Assembly: GCA_947462335.1 (NCBI GenBank)
Contig: OX381709.1
Coordinates: 39,364,904 to 39,428,903 of the forward strand
Source: Harmothoe impar
Taxonomy: Eukaryota > Annelida > Polychaeta > Phyllodocida > Polynoidae
Length of the DNA stretch: 64,000 nt
Direction of reading: 5' to 3'
Under the pieces are notes generated by a model, which ran no database searches, was not told the origin of the DNA, and saw only the letters and a list, made by a program, of their open reading frames with translations. The translations under genes and the position numbers were made by a program. This document shows positions 11,761 to 24,275 of the stretch, in pieces (the first letter of the stretch is position 1; each line of letters opens with the position of its first letter).

Positions 11761-14700
11761 TTCATGCGGCTGGATCAGTGTATTGATCGCTGTATGTAGG
11801 TCAGACATTGTCATGGAATACCCGTTAGGTAAGCCGGGGGTATAGAGGTAGTGATGCGTGCAACTAAATGTGTGAATCCCCTTCGTGGGAAGCATAATAC
11901 ATAGGTTTCTGTATACTATCTGGGGAGTAAGCTTAATCCCTCTCCCCCATACCTCCAATAGTGATCTCAGATGCTGGGTTTCTATTGGTAGGATGAGGGA
12001 TTAATTGCCTAATACCATGCATAGCTGGAGATTACTAGTAGTACTGGTGGTAGAGCAGGTGTTGGGTTTCTTCGACGTGTATTGATCCAAATGACACGAC
12101 TTGTTCAACAGTGCCCTTATCTTCTGGTGATACTGAAGCACTGACATCATACAAGGCTGCTATATTTAGTCAATAGACAGGTAACACCCATATAGAAGTG
12201 TCACATCAGGGTGTGCAGATGTCATCTGAGCTGTTAAATACAAAAAACATCCTTGTCATGTGCCTTGCTACTTGATATATTTGATCAATAAATAAAGAGA
12301 TTATATAGGGTGTATGTTATGTCGGATTCACTCTTGATATATCATAAGGATCGTATATCCGTATGTGACTGCTTTGATACCGAGGCAGCGCATCCGTAGG
12401 AGGTGGGGTGTCAAATATAGAATGTGACATAGCCTCATTATACGGTTTTTCATTATTGGCCCTTCCCCCTTTCCCTGAATGACATGAATAACGACATATT
12501 TATGTATGACTGTAACTTCTCAGAAGATAGGATTCACTCCTTCCTACATAAGTTGAATGTAAACTCGAAATAAAGCACAAAATAATAACCATAAGAACAA
12601 CCCACAACATGCACTATAGAGTAGTGGTTATGAGATGGTATGCTAGGTGCACACCAGCTACATCGGCCCATTTTGCTATACTACTACCCACTTACTTTTA
12701 ACAACATCACCTCCCTCTTACCATGCAAGGCCTACCCTGGCTGATATCATCTCCTATCTGGCTCCTAAGTAGGCACTCTGCCGCGTGTGTATGTGTGCGG
12801 GGGGGGGGAGTAATCTACATACAGGAAGTGCATCTTGTTGCTGGCGTGTACCACCATATCCGGTCGTGTGCACTACCCTGAACAACTCAGTATGCACCCC
12901 ACATGAGCTGCTCCCTTCGTAAATAAATGGCACCCTGAGCAATTAGGACACCCCCCCCCCCACCTCCTACCCTCTAACTACTAACTCACACACACCTTCC
13001 GACTCAACCCCTATTCTACCAGGTCCTGGCACTCGTACCTCTTTCTGAAGTGTGCAGTAGTAAATAATTGAGATGCTCTGAGCTGCTCCAGTGCTCCGTA
13101 TTACTCACAGAGCACACAATGTGCAGGGGGTGGGAATAATATCAATAAAGCTGCCTGGGTGTAAGGATCTAACTGTAGTACGATTAACCTGGAGGCATAT
13201 ATACGAAGGTCCGGTCAGCCTTTGGCCTCCTTAGTCCATGATTACTCCAGCCGAAGCAGAGAGAGCTGCTCTTAGGGTCGTCTTATAGACTATGGGTCCT
13301 TGCAGGTGCCAGTCCTGTGAATTCAACGTATGAATATAAATGCAATTGTTGTGATTACCGAAATGAAAAGCAGATGGAATAAGGGTATCCTATGAATATG
13401 TAATCTATAGAGAAATAGGGTTACATTCAGACCGTTACTCCGTGGAGTGCCATGCGCTAAGGTCTGGATTGCTATAAGGTAGGGTGTCATGACCTATAGG
13501 TTACGGTGGCGAATCACTAAGGCCTTCTACCAGGGTACTAAGATATTAGTCTGCTTCATGGGGACTGGAGCTGGCAGAGAATGCAGCCAGGAGTGGACCG
13601 AGGCGCCTGCCTGTCTCTAGGGATGACAGTGCTGGGAGGAGGTGGTGAGGGGTGACCATGTAACACCCCCGCCGCCCCCGTCCACGCCCACAGGCCGTGT
13701 CGGCAGACAGCGGCCCCCGGCGAGCAATATCCTGACGCGATGAAAGACGTGTGGGTCAATTAGACAGCGATAACGCATTAATGTCAGCGTGAGGCCGAGC
13801 TGCTCTGTGTGACTCGTCAACCAGCTCAGCCTCATAACCCACTCCCATATGTATATTCACACCCACTCCCTTCTCAGTTCCATCTGAAGGTGCTCCTCAT
13901 TTAGCCTTGGGTATAGAGGTTAATAGCTGGGGGAGACAGGGCGGATGTGGGGGTGGAGTTGAAGGAGTCGGAAATAAGGTAGAGGAAGAATTCTTGTGGA
14001 AGTGTTGAGAAGGAGCAGGGGGCAGGACATCCTGTTTCTGCAAAGCTTTATAATGGGCATTAAGCACATAATACCCATGCATCCTCCTGGTGGACACTAG
14101 CATTCACTCTCTCCTTCCTCCAGTGCATTATACAATACCCCCCCCCCCACCCGCGTGAGTTGAAGCTCATATCCTTTTTGGTATCATTTCCGGAAGTAAC
14201 ATACGGAACCGGAACTGCTCTACCTCGATAGGATGATCATACATCAGATGATGTACTAGGTGGAGAATATGTTGTGTGACGAATGTCCACACCTTTGTTA
14301 GCACTATTAGACTATGCCTGATTTCAACCCCATTTATAAAGAAGGGACATGACAAAAAGAGACAAGACACCTGTACGATCTGCCCAATATAAAACGACAG
14401 GGCATATGTTTGTGACTGTGTGTCAGCATAACCTTCCTGTAGCCCTGTTATGAACCTTAAGAAGGTCGTGCCCTATCATGTCCACCCCGTTATGAGCTGG
14501 CGGATCTATAACCCACTCCCGGCATTATCGGTATCTTATCTGCACACAAGGCCAAGGTTAAGGCTAATTCAATATGAGAGTCCGCTTCTAAATAGTATAG
14601 CCATTTCGCTATCATCTATTAGGTGTACATGTCACGTATGCATTCCATCCTGGCTGTCAGAGGTGCCCAGATAGGTTCCAAAGCCAATCTACATAGATGT

Positions 14701-15660
14701 ACATTTATTATGTATGTCTATGTTGAATTATACTATCGGAATGGGAATCCAATTGGTTTTGATCAGATGTAAGAGGTTCATGATACCTGCATAACATGAT
14801 AACGAATCTAGTATTACAGTGTCTGATCACGAACTTAAGTTATAATAGGCCCTACCCCATAATTCTGGTGATATGTATGCATATAATTATATGTGAGAGC
14901 CTGCATGGTAATATATTGTATCAATTCAATATATCTCCATCCTATAGAGCAAGCTGCCATCATAATTTATGCATATGTATAGATAGTTCTAGAATTGCTG
15001 CCATGAGATGTATGGCACTACCCAGAATACACTCTATACCATATTACCATGCTGGATCAGGCATTGCATATTAGATTATCCTATAGCTGGCACTACATAT
15101 GTAAAACGGCACCAGCGATGAGAAGGCTTTGTATGGGCTATTGCTGGGTTCTGGGAACAGCGTGTTTACAAAGTCAGGAGGATGGCTACGAAGAAACCAA
15201 TATGGGGAAGGTGGTGGAGATTGATTTGCTCTGAGCAGCACAGAGCAGCTCCAATATTAGGCCTAGGCGAGCATATCTAGATAAGGAGGGATATGAGAGA
15301 GGGTAGGTGAAGGTAGGGGTATCTGTAGTAGTATCGAGGCCAATCCATCAAACCATCCCAGGGCATACGATCCATATGGGGAGATAATGCATATCTATAT
15401 ATAGAAAAGGTCTCCAGGGTTGGGAAGGGTGGGAGTGGGGGATGGGGGGTGGTCCTGTACAAAGCTCACTGCAGGTGCCCTTTAGGATCCAATCAGGGGA
15501 GTCCCACAGGTAGAGGGGTAGGTCCATAGAGGCTATGCGAATATTGGGCGCGAGGTCAAGGGGTGAGAATACCCATACCTTCTGCTGATGATGTATCATG
15601 TGTGGATATACATATAGATGCAGGAACATGTACCTACAGGAGGACAGGAAATGAGCCATT
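11761..15660. other. Non-coding stretch carrying a motif cluster
   Basis: Holds five of the 16 copies of GAGCWGCTC (12905, 13080, 13263, 13797, 15243), a GC-rich CpG-containing patch at 13600-13760, G/C homopolymers (12799-12808, 12951-12961, 14138-14148), and AT-rich sequence between. No exon with convincing flanks was identified. Confidence 0.5.
12905..15251. repeat. Cluster of the 9-mer GAGCWGCTC
   Basis: Five exact copies of GAGCTGCTC/GAGCAGCTC in 2.35 kb (12905, 13080, 13263, 13797 plus strand; 15243 reverse form). Further copies are at 2612, 3550, 10660, 23574, 26748, 31542, 45715, 45727, 59932, 61205 and 62173. The word is palindromic around a central A/T, as expected for a dimeric protein-binding site. 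Function is unknown. Confidence 0.6.
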
Positions 15661-15949
15661 GAATTTCAGTTGATACCAAGGACCTGATTTATTATCCTTC
15701 TGCTTTCCATTCTTCTTCCTTTTCAGTTGGAAAGATGTTCTATTATTTCTGAATAAAATTATGTTATATCATTTCTACTATGAAAGCGTCCGAACTGTTT
15801 TAATGATATGAAAAGACTAGGTGTTATGCAAGGTTTGACAGGTGAATAGGAACGGGTGCATGCTGAATTTAATTCAGTCCTTGAAACAGCAGAACCAAAG
15901 AATTGACAGGTTATTTCTTCTTTCTCCTCCCTCTATGTGTATTTTACAG

Positions 15950-15961
15950 AAGAGACGACTA
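15950..15961 (+). CDS. Possible 12-nt microexon
   Basis: A long pyrimidine tract (15911-15940) ends in TTTTACAG at 15949. Twelve bases follow, then GTAAGT (15962-15967), a consensus donor. Twelve bases keep frame. Read in phase 1 it adds Glu-Thr-Thr and joins the frame of the candidate exon starting at 16054 across a 92-nt intron. Microexons are typical of animal neuronal genes, but here the call rests only on splice-site strength. A chance acceptor/donor pair is quite possible. Confidence 0.18.
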
Positions 15962-16053
15962 GTAAGTAGCCCGATGAGTGCTCCGTAGCTTTTTCAATCT
16001 CTCCAACTTATCTTCTCATTCCATCTGTATTTAAGCAACCTGCCTTCCTACAG

Positions 16054-16193
16054 GGGTTGTGTTCTTAGCCAGGCGCATGATGCCTGGGGCCTTCTACTCC
16101 GCAGTGGAATGCACTGTTGGAACACCCCAGTCATCAAGTGCCTGGTATCCCATGTTTTCTAGCACACACAGTGTGTCTCTCCTAATTAAATAA
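16054..16193 (+). CDS. Possible terminal coding exon, unrecognised protein
   Basis: A pyrimidine-rich acceptor (CTTCCTACAG, ending 16053) precedes an open frame of 45 codons that ends at TAA 16191-16193. The stop lies inside AATAAA (16189-16194). The encoded segment has mixed composition with Met-Met-Pro-Gly-Ala and Ser-rich parts, and no known family was recognised. It is phase-compatible with the microexon at 15950. AT-rich DNA downstream would suit a 3' UTR, but a polyadenylation signal overlapping the stop would be unusual. Treat as tentative. Confidence 0.18.
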
Positions 16194-17460
16194 ATTGATT
16201 AATTACCCTCGCACAGCAGTTCTCCATTTTCCTGAGATTTTTGGGGAGTGTGAGGTTGCGTTGTGTTAACACTGCACGGCTAAGTTTGCCATTTGCATCC
16301 ATTGCCTTTTAACTAGAGCTAGGTGTTTAGCATTATCTTTAAGAGTTTGTGACCTTTACATTTAAGTGCTATACATAATCTCTTTAAAGGTTCGTAGGAA
16401 TTGTCATCAGTTATGTTTCTTTAAGGTCTTACAACGCACACACAGCACAATATAGTTCAGTCTTTCTTCTTTCACCTTTTAAGAAGTAATTTTCTCTTCA
16501 GTCAGAGTTTACCGCACATTTACTGCATATTTGCACCAATAATTATATTACATTATATTATAATCTTGATATTATTAATTAAGCTAATATTGAGGTGATT
16601 ATGTTATCATTAATTATACAGCAATACATTTATTCCTACTAAGTTGGTTATGATACTAAATCACACTTTTAATGATTTTACGATTTTACATGATATAAGT
16701 ATAGCTTATTTTATAACCATTCTGCTTAATGTTGTTAGGTAATTATATATTTTCATTAGATTTTAGGTGTTAAAATCTCTAATCCGTGTAGCTGTCTTGC
16801 ATGGTGCTGACATAAGGGATGGCTTCTTTAGGTATTTTATAATCTTAATTGACGATACTTTATATATACATGCCACTACAGTTACTGAATGATAATAATT
16901 CATACATACTTTACACACTCTTCTTTCTCGATATATAATATCTTTCTTTTAAGCATAGAGCAGGTAGGCAATGCACATTTCTGAGGATATTGCACGGGAT
17001 TTCCCCTGTTTTCATACATATTTGTAATCCGAAGAATGATAATATTGCAAACCGTTGCAAGATATTTAATGTTCATGTCGAGTGACGTGTCAAAGAGACA
17101 GAGACGTGGCCATGGGATAAGGTGAGAGATGTATATATTATATATAGTAGTTTTCTAGATGGGGTTATGTTATTTTATATCCTACATTGCAGGTAACCAT
17201 CTCCATTTTACAGCGTTACACACAAAGAAATTGCTGCTGCATTGATACTAGTGATGGCGGACCTTTGGACATGCTATAAAACATGCATCAAACCAACATT
17301 TGCATTTATCTAAATAATGATGTATATGTTAACCACATCTGAATACCACAGTAGCCTCGCCCCGGACTCTTCGCCGCTACTATCCTATGATGCCTTTACG
17401 TTAAAGGAAAATACTTCCTAGTCTCAGCACATACACCTGAGGCTCACCCTTTATAATGCT
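16194..17460. other. AT-rich ORF-less stretch, UTR-like or regulatory-like
   Basis: No open frame of 60 codons occurs on either strand between about 15660 and 17466, the longest such gap in the window. It is AT-rich with homeodomain-type TAATTA words and an octamer ATTTGCAT (16291-16298). It could be a 3' UTR, an intron or a conserved non-coding element. Sequence alone does not decide. Confidence 0.5.
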
Positions 17461-20400
17461 CTTCTTTTATACATGTATAAGTTGGCTATGCAGGTATATA
17501 GACGCCTCAGTTATAGGTACAGGGAACAGGTACATGGAGGCCTGACAGAAATACGAGTGACAAAAAATATAGGCATCAGGGAGAAAAAAGGATAGATGGA
17601 GGGAGGGGAGAGGATCTGTGGATTGGTGTTGTGCGCGCAGCTGTGTCGTGACGTCAGAGGGAGGAGGGCCAGGAGGCATCCTCTATCTGTGTAAAGAACC
17701 CAAGGGTTAACATGCTCTGTAAGAGCCCCCTCTCTACCCAACACCACCAGTCCCACTCTACCTTACACTATCACTCTGCTATCGTGACAGCAGATACAGC
17801 AGCCTACTGCTATAGCCTACCAGGACATGGAAACGTAGAAGCTGCACACACTCAAGTCACGCAGAGTATGGAGACTAGCGCTAAGCAGGGGAAAGATACA
17901 CACAGAGTGGAAGAGGGAGGGGGTGTAGGTAGGGGTGCAGGTAGGGTTGCATGTAGCAGGGTACAGTAGCATGGCGACATGGCGCATGGTTAGCATGCTA
18001 GCTTGCATTAGGGACAGTACCTTTTCACCCACCTCCCTGTTGACTATCGACCGCCCTGCAACATGGCCTTTCACCATGTGGCTTCCCATGTGGCTTCTAC
18101 ATACCAAGCAGAAGACACACACACCCTTTGACCCCCGCTACCCAGGTCCTTACCACTAATAACATGACAGGGGTCTGGTTCTCCGAGTCAGCTGCAGGTC
18201 AAATAGGAGTCATCTGTCGCTAGGTAATCAGGTTAAGTCCAATCTGGTGTAGGTTAGGGGGAGGGGTGCTAGGACAGCGGCCCTAGGACAGTGTCTTGTA
18301 GGGACAGTGGACCTCTCCTGGGAGGAAACCCAATCCTCCTGTGGACAGCTCGTGTTCTCATACTGCCGGTGTAGGGTTGGTTGTCACAGCCCAACTTCCT
18401 TAGTCCAATCGCAGGCAAGCTCTGACGTCATTACTGCTATCCTAGATATCTAGGGAGGAGGGATATAAACGATGATTTTATACCCGTTTGCATATTGGTG
18501 ACTTTCAGTGATACTATCCACGATCATTACAGCACATATGATATATCATGCGTTATGGCTGCACTGCTAAGATGTCATTTCTTGCTAGTGGTGATGAATT
18601 ATTACCATCCTCCATTAGATTGGAATATTCCCATTGCAATGACTAATTAACCAAAAAGAAAGGTGCTTTTCAGGCAACCCCACCCTAGCTTCTACGTTTT
18701 CGGACCCTATTGCCTGAAACACACCCTTTTTGGCCTAATTCAGAGAATTACATTTTTGGAATTTACATCTGTGATATATATACGGCTAATATAGTTAGTA
18801 GAAAGTATTCATGAAAAGGGATATATTTCTTCCAGCAGGCTAGTTGCGGTTAGAAACGGTTAAAGATGGACCTAGGTCAATGACCCAGGAGGAATTGGAG
18901 ATCTGCTTTACTGATGATGTATGAGGGGTGTGATGTATATATCTAGGCCGTGCTGCAGACTATCCAGCCCCTTTAACGGTTGCCTGGAAGGGTATGTTTT
19001 TACTCCCTGTGTAAGAACCTGTAGTTATATCGAGGTATTAAGGCCAGCGTGGGAGCGGCTGGTATACACAGTGCAATAGATGTGAGCACAATCTATTCAT
19101 GTGTATCCTGCATAGATATGATCATGTGAAAAATAGGGTATTTCTACATCCCTCCTACCCATTGCCTCATCCAAAGGATAATACCATTTCTCTCGGGCAT
19201 TTCTCCTGTGTAGACCATGATGAGGTAGCTCAGGGTAAAACCCTGGAGTCGGTGATGGAAACCATTTCCCTCCACCCCCGCCCCCTGCATCATAAATAAT
19301 ATACAGACAAATAACAGCTTTACATGACCCAGAATCGTGCACTGTTTAACAAACTGCTAAACCATGCACTGTTGCGTAGAGCCATGAATGATCCTTTTAC
19401 CATTTTTATTCCACTATAGATGCAAGAGATCACACAGCAGGTGCCATCATAATGCTGTAGCATTAACAATGGTCCGTGTCCCTGGGGTTACGAGTCCTTA
19501 TACACGTAGTATTAGACCCGAGAGACTGCAAAACTGGAAATCCATGGATGCCTTGTCTGGATCAAATTATCCTGGCAGAAGAGATTGGACATTTACTAGC
19601 TATAGGTTAGGCCTAGCACTGTTTCCGATGATTCTGCAATACAGTTATCAATATTGGCAATGGGGGAAAGGTCCTACACCCATTTGTAAGGGAAACACAG
19701 GAGGGTAGCTAGCAATTTCCGGTAAAGCATACGTAGAGCCTCTAGCACGTCTACCTCCAAAATCCTCGGCTGCCAGAACTGCTATAGCCACATGATTTAC
19801 AGTGTGAATACATTATGCTATAAAGAGAGCTGTAATATTCAAGCTAGGACGGGCGCCATTGGAACACAACCACAAGGGAGCTAGCCACCCTCCTCCCCGT
19901 GGTCACTCACCTGATTGCTTGAGTGCATCCCTGATGGAAATATGAATGGGACACATAAGGCATGTTCACACCGTTTAGCCTGCGCGCTGAAGGCCCATTT
20001 ACAATCTGGATTGCGGGGCACTTCATAATGTTTTTTAAGCAATAAGGACGACTAGAGTATATGCATGTCCGTGCTGATATTTAAAGAAGGCGAGTTTACT
20101 CGAGGAAACCGAGCTGTTTCCTCTATATATGCCCCAGAGAGTTAGATCCACGCTAGTGTAATCCTAGTGTATACCCCCCGCCACTCCTCCTCGAGGGTAG
20201 TTTGAACACAGAGCTCTGTTGTGGTGGCAGCGCTAGAGAACGGAACTGAATGTATAGCCGTATATATATCTTAGCTAGTGGTTTTAAATACATGTATACC
20301 TTTAACTACTGATTATACAATGAGGAAGAAACCAGCAATGTGTCATTGAAGGGACAAAATGGCAGCCTGCATAGTATAAGCAATTACAGTGCCGTATAGA

Positions 20401-23400
20401 CGCCGACCAACAGCCTCACCGCAGGGACATTATCCTGAAACGGAGAGTAATCTCATAAACCAACAAAGCACAAGCAGTATAAGGATAAACCACTGGTGAC
20501 AGCTAAGACGGGGACTCTGATTTGTAGGATCAATTTTATATTGGTTTCACCACAAGCTCTAGTCTCCCAGCCCTATTCCATACGGCTACGTTAATTGCAC
20601 ACATAATTACTAGGGGTGGGGGTTGTGGCTTGGCAATGCTTGGCACTTCTCAGGGCCTCTAACCACAATAGAAAAAAAAACAGCAGTTACTCATAATCAT
20701 ACATTGGGCTCTTCCTTTTTATATGTAGCGCCTTGTGCAAATATAAAATGGAAACTACTAATTATTTCGCGGGTATAAGGGGCAATTTAATTTCTCTTTA
20801 TGACTGGTGTTCTTGTCTCAACGCCTCTCAGAATTGCCTGCAGGCTATCATAGTCGGTAGCATCGTCTGAAAAACCGATTTACCATTAAGGGGACATTCT
20901 ATGGAGACTAAATGCGCCTACTAATGGATAAACAGCTATACGGGACAGTGGTGCTTTATTGAACTGGGAATTAGTAGAGCAGTTTACGTACCTCGCCTCA
21001 CTTTTTCTGTTTGATCAGTACATGCGCCTAGGTGGGTTGTATTTGAATGGCTAGTGTTTTCCACGCAGACCCAAATCTCTTATTTGCATGTCTACCTGGC
21101 CCTCAATAGAGTTTAAAACCCCAGGCTCCAATGAGGCATGCCAATAATCGGGTCGGATAAATCTTTACAGCGGTAGGTATTTTGGCGTTTTGGGTGGCTA
21201 ATCGCAAAAGAATGCTTTGTTATATTTACCAGATGGAAAGCCATGTATTGGGCTATAAAAGGTAGGCACGTTATTTATGTCAGGCCCACAGGTGTGCACC
21301 ATTGATAAACCAGTGTGTGTGGTGTGGCATGGTAATATGTATATACACGATATCCAAAGCACTTCTCCGTTAAAGTGATAGATGACGTGCTGGGCGCTAT
21401 TACCCCACTTCAAAAATGATCTATGCATATACCCAGGCCAGAGGAGAATAACCAATGTCTGGGGAATATCTCCAAGCCATGGATTATTCACCAAATAGGT
21501 GGTTGTGGCTTTATGGGGAGACTGAGGCCGGAGTGGCTCTCCTGCATATTTCCTGTAACACCCATGCCACTAGCCGATTCCGCTTGGAATAGAAAACACC
21601 TAAATAATCCACAAAGCCATAGCGCTTTGATTGTAGCTATACATTATGGCAGGCACAAAGGCACACCTATACTGCACACCTATGACGATAAGGCCAACTT
21701 TTTGCTTATGCCTCCTCGCACACCCGAATAGTCATTGGCCCCGGCTCTTTTCACAAGAAAAGCGCAGTGGGTTTCCTGCTATTTTCCCCCCAGCAAGCAC
21801 CAGACTGTCTCTACATTTTATATACCTCCCACCCCGCCCCTCCCCCACACACATAGACAGTGGTATGGCTGCTGATGGGGTGTCCATGTACAGGCCTGGA
21901 TGCCTCGCGTGACCAGGGACTGGTTATTGGGTCCTCTCAATATACGCTCTATGTATACCCCTTCATACAACTGACAGGTAAACCCGTGGTCCGGTTGCAG
22001 TATCCTGGCTGCTAAGGCAAAGAACATGTTTCTTTCCTGTAACATTCTCCTACTCCCTTAGCTTAAATGAAAGTGTATCTACCCGGATAAAGGATCCAAA
22101 TAGCAGTTTTTAACCTCATGAACAGCAGCCTTCCCCTTCAAGTATACCTTCCTCAGCACAACGATTTATTTACCTATTTATTCATTTCGTGACTACATAT
22201 TACCATTAATTCAGGGGTAATTTAGTATAGGATGTCTATGAGAGTGCAGTTCTAAAGCCTCTGCGAAGCGGCATCTAGTTTGGATGGTCACCAGTGGGGG
22301 ATTCCCTGCACCAACAGGAGAATGCTTTATTTGCTGCACCTACCTTAATAGTCCCCAGAGTAAGCATGCCAATCCCCTGCCTGATGAAACCAATAAAAGT
22401 GAAAAGTCAGTATGTGGGGCGAAATGCCTGTTCCCATCCCATGCATTGATCAACCAGGGCTGGAGAGAATGGTGGGGGTGCAGCCTAAGGGCAGTAGGGA
22501 TGGTTAAGAACATGGATGCTGGCCTTCTAGCCATGGGTCCAGTTGAGACGTGATCATCTATCGGTAATTGCAGACAGAAAGGGCACCTGTATCGGTCCCT
22601 GTATAGTGCAACTCTCACTCTCCCTTCACAATAGAAGCTGACTAATAATACAACAAAGGGTGCCTGATAAACTGACTGTGCTCAGCAAATAAAGGCCAAC
22701 TTCACCTTTTCATGCAATTTCGACATTTTCACACTTCCCCATACTTTGCCTGTTAGAACTTCTTATGTAAAAAATAGAGAAAGAGAAAGACCATACCCTC
22801 TTTGTATAACAATCGTTCCTATTAAACCTATATATCAAGTATCAAAAAATCTAAAAGAGTTTCAATTCAGATATGCATATTAGACAGTACAGCGTATGCA
22901 CATAATATGCCGCACAACTGCAGAGAGTTTAGTCTTATGTGATAGGATGCACACATCAGGTGGACCTGTTTGAAGATCGGGTTTAAAAGAGCACATTTGG
23001 GGGTAGTGTCTGTTTATAGATATGCCCCCCTCACACATAGCACACCTGTAGATGTTTTCGACATGAGCAGAACCTACAGAATACATCCCCTGTTTAAAAA
23101 TAACCACCAGCTCATACAGCATTCTACTGCTCACTGAGCAGCACTTTCCCCGCCGATGTGATGCCAAGATGAGTATGAGTGCCTATCCCTAACGCATATA
23201 GCGTCATAGCGCATATATATCCCCACATAGATATGGTATTCATACGCACAGCTTCTGTTCAGGAATACTCACACATACATATAAAGATTCACAACTCAGG
23301 ACCTATATGCTACATTATCTTTTGTAATGTAAATAAAAGTCTTATCCCCTCTGAAATTGACTGGACGCCCCTCCTGGGGTATATGGAGTCCACTAAATGA

Positions 23401-24169
23401 ACAGAGCAGTTCACTGCCCCCTCCTCCCTGCTCCGACCCACCCACCCTCTCTATAGGAGCGGCTCAACCTTCAACTCAACCCCATTCAGCTCTGGCCAGA
23501 TTAGCTAAGTCATTGTATGAACCATGAATGGGCCCTGGACGAGCAAATCGATGCATTGTTGTGATGAGGGCGTGAGCTGCTCCGTGCGGGATCGGAGGCA
23601 TTGGGCCGGCGGCCAGAGGTGGTTATATAGCTGCCAACCGCACCCTATGGGCATACCCGACACGCACATATCCATTGGACTATGGGTTATTCATAGATAT
23701 GCAGAATCAGTTAAGATAATCTGGCCTGAAACCGGGGTACCAAGCTTAAAGACCTGACCCTTCCCTGACCGTTCTTTTCTGTTGGTCCTATAGAAATGGT
23801 GTTTTGCCCTGTCTAAGTTTCATAAATGTGTTCAGAAGAAACCCACTCAAAATTGACAGCTAAACTAAACCGATTAAGCCACTCCCATGCAAATCACTCC
23901 ATCTGCCAGTGCAACGAATACCATGCAGCAAGATCAGTCAAGGAGTACCAACCACCAAACCATCCTCCACCCTGCCTACAATAACTCTACCGCGGCCAGA
24001 TTCAACCAGAACCACCTCTACCCATAACATTCAACCTCCCACCTCCACCACCTCCCACTTCTCATTCCCCGACCCCCGCTTCGACTACAAGGCTCTTGGA
24101 AAATCTAATAAAGATACGAGTCCCCGATAAGGCTCATGCTGGGCGTGCATGGCTGGCTGTCTGCTGACC
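17461..24169. other. Non-coding stretch
   Basis: Short, mutually overlapping open frames only. Contains two palindromic CRE sites TGACGTCA (about 17651 and 18423), a 9-nt A run (20672-20680), the small hairpin insertion at 18643-18740, and a G-poor C-rich patch at about 23890-24075. No gene is supported. Confidence 0.5.
18643..18740. mobile_element. Small hairpin insertion with 6-bp flanking repeat
   Basis: An 86-bp segment (18649-18734) has inverted ends: the left arm 18651-18677 and the right arm 18709-18732 share CCAAAAAG and TTTCAGGCAA in inverted orientation, with small internal mismatches. It is flanked on both sides by CTAATT (18643-18648 and 18735-18740), which looks like a target-site duplication. 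A tiny MITE or foldback insertion is the natural reading. No coding capacity. Confidence 0.45.
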
Positions 24170-24275
24170 CGGTAGACGTCCTCCACGCTATCAGTCCCCA
24201 GTCACGGGCGCCGAATTTGCATACTAATACCGCCCCTCTGTCGCCGCGCCCAGGCGATGCCAATCGGCGGGTGCT
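24170..24275. promoter_or_regulatory. CpG-rich patch with octamer and CCAAT box
   Basis: A CpG-dense patch contains the octamer ATTTGCAT (24215-24222) and CCAATCGG (24260-24267) about 40 bp apart, with GCGCC and CGCCCC words between. Octamer plus CCAAT spacing recalls promoters of the histone type, but no histone-like coding sequence follows. Promoter identity is inference. Confidence 0.25.
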
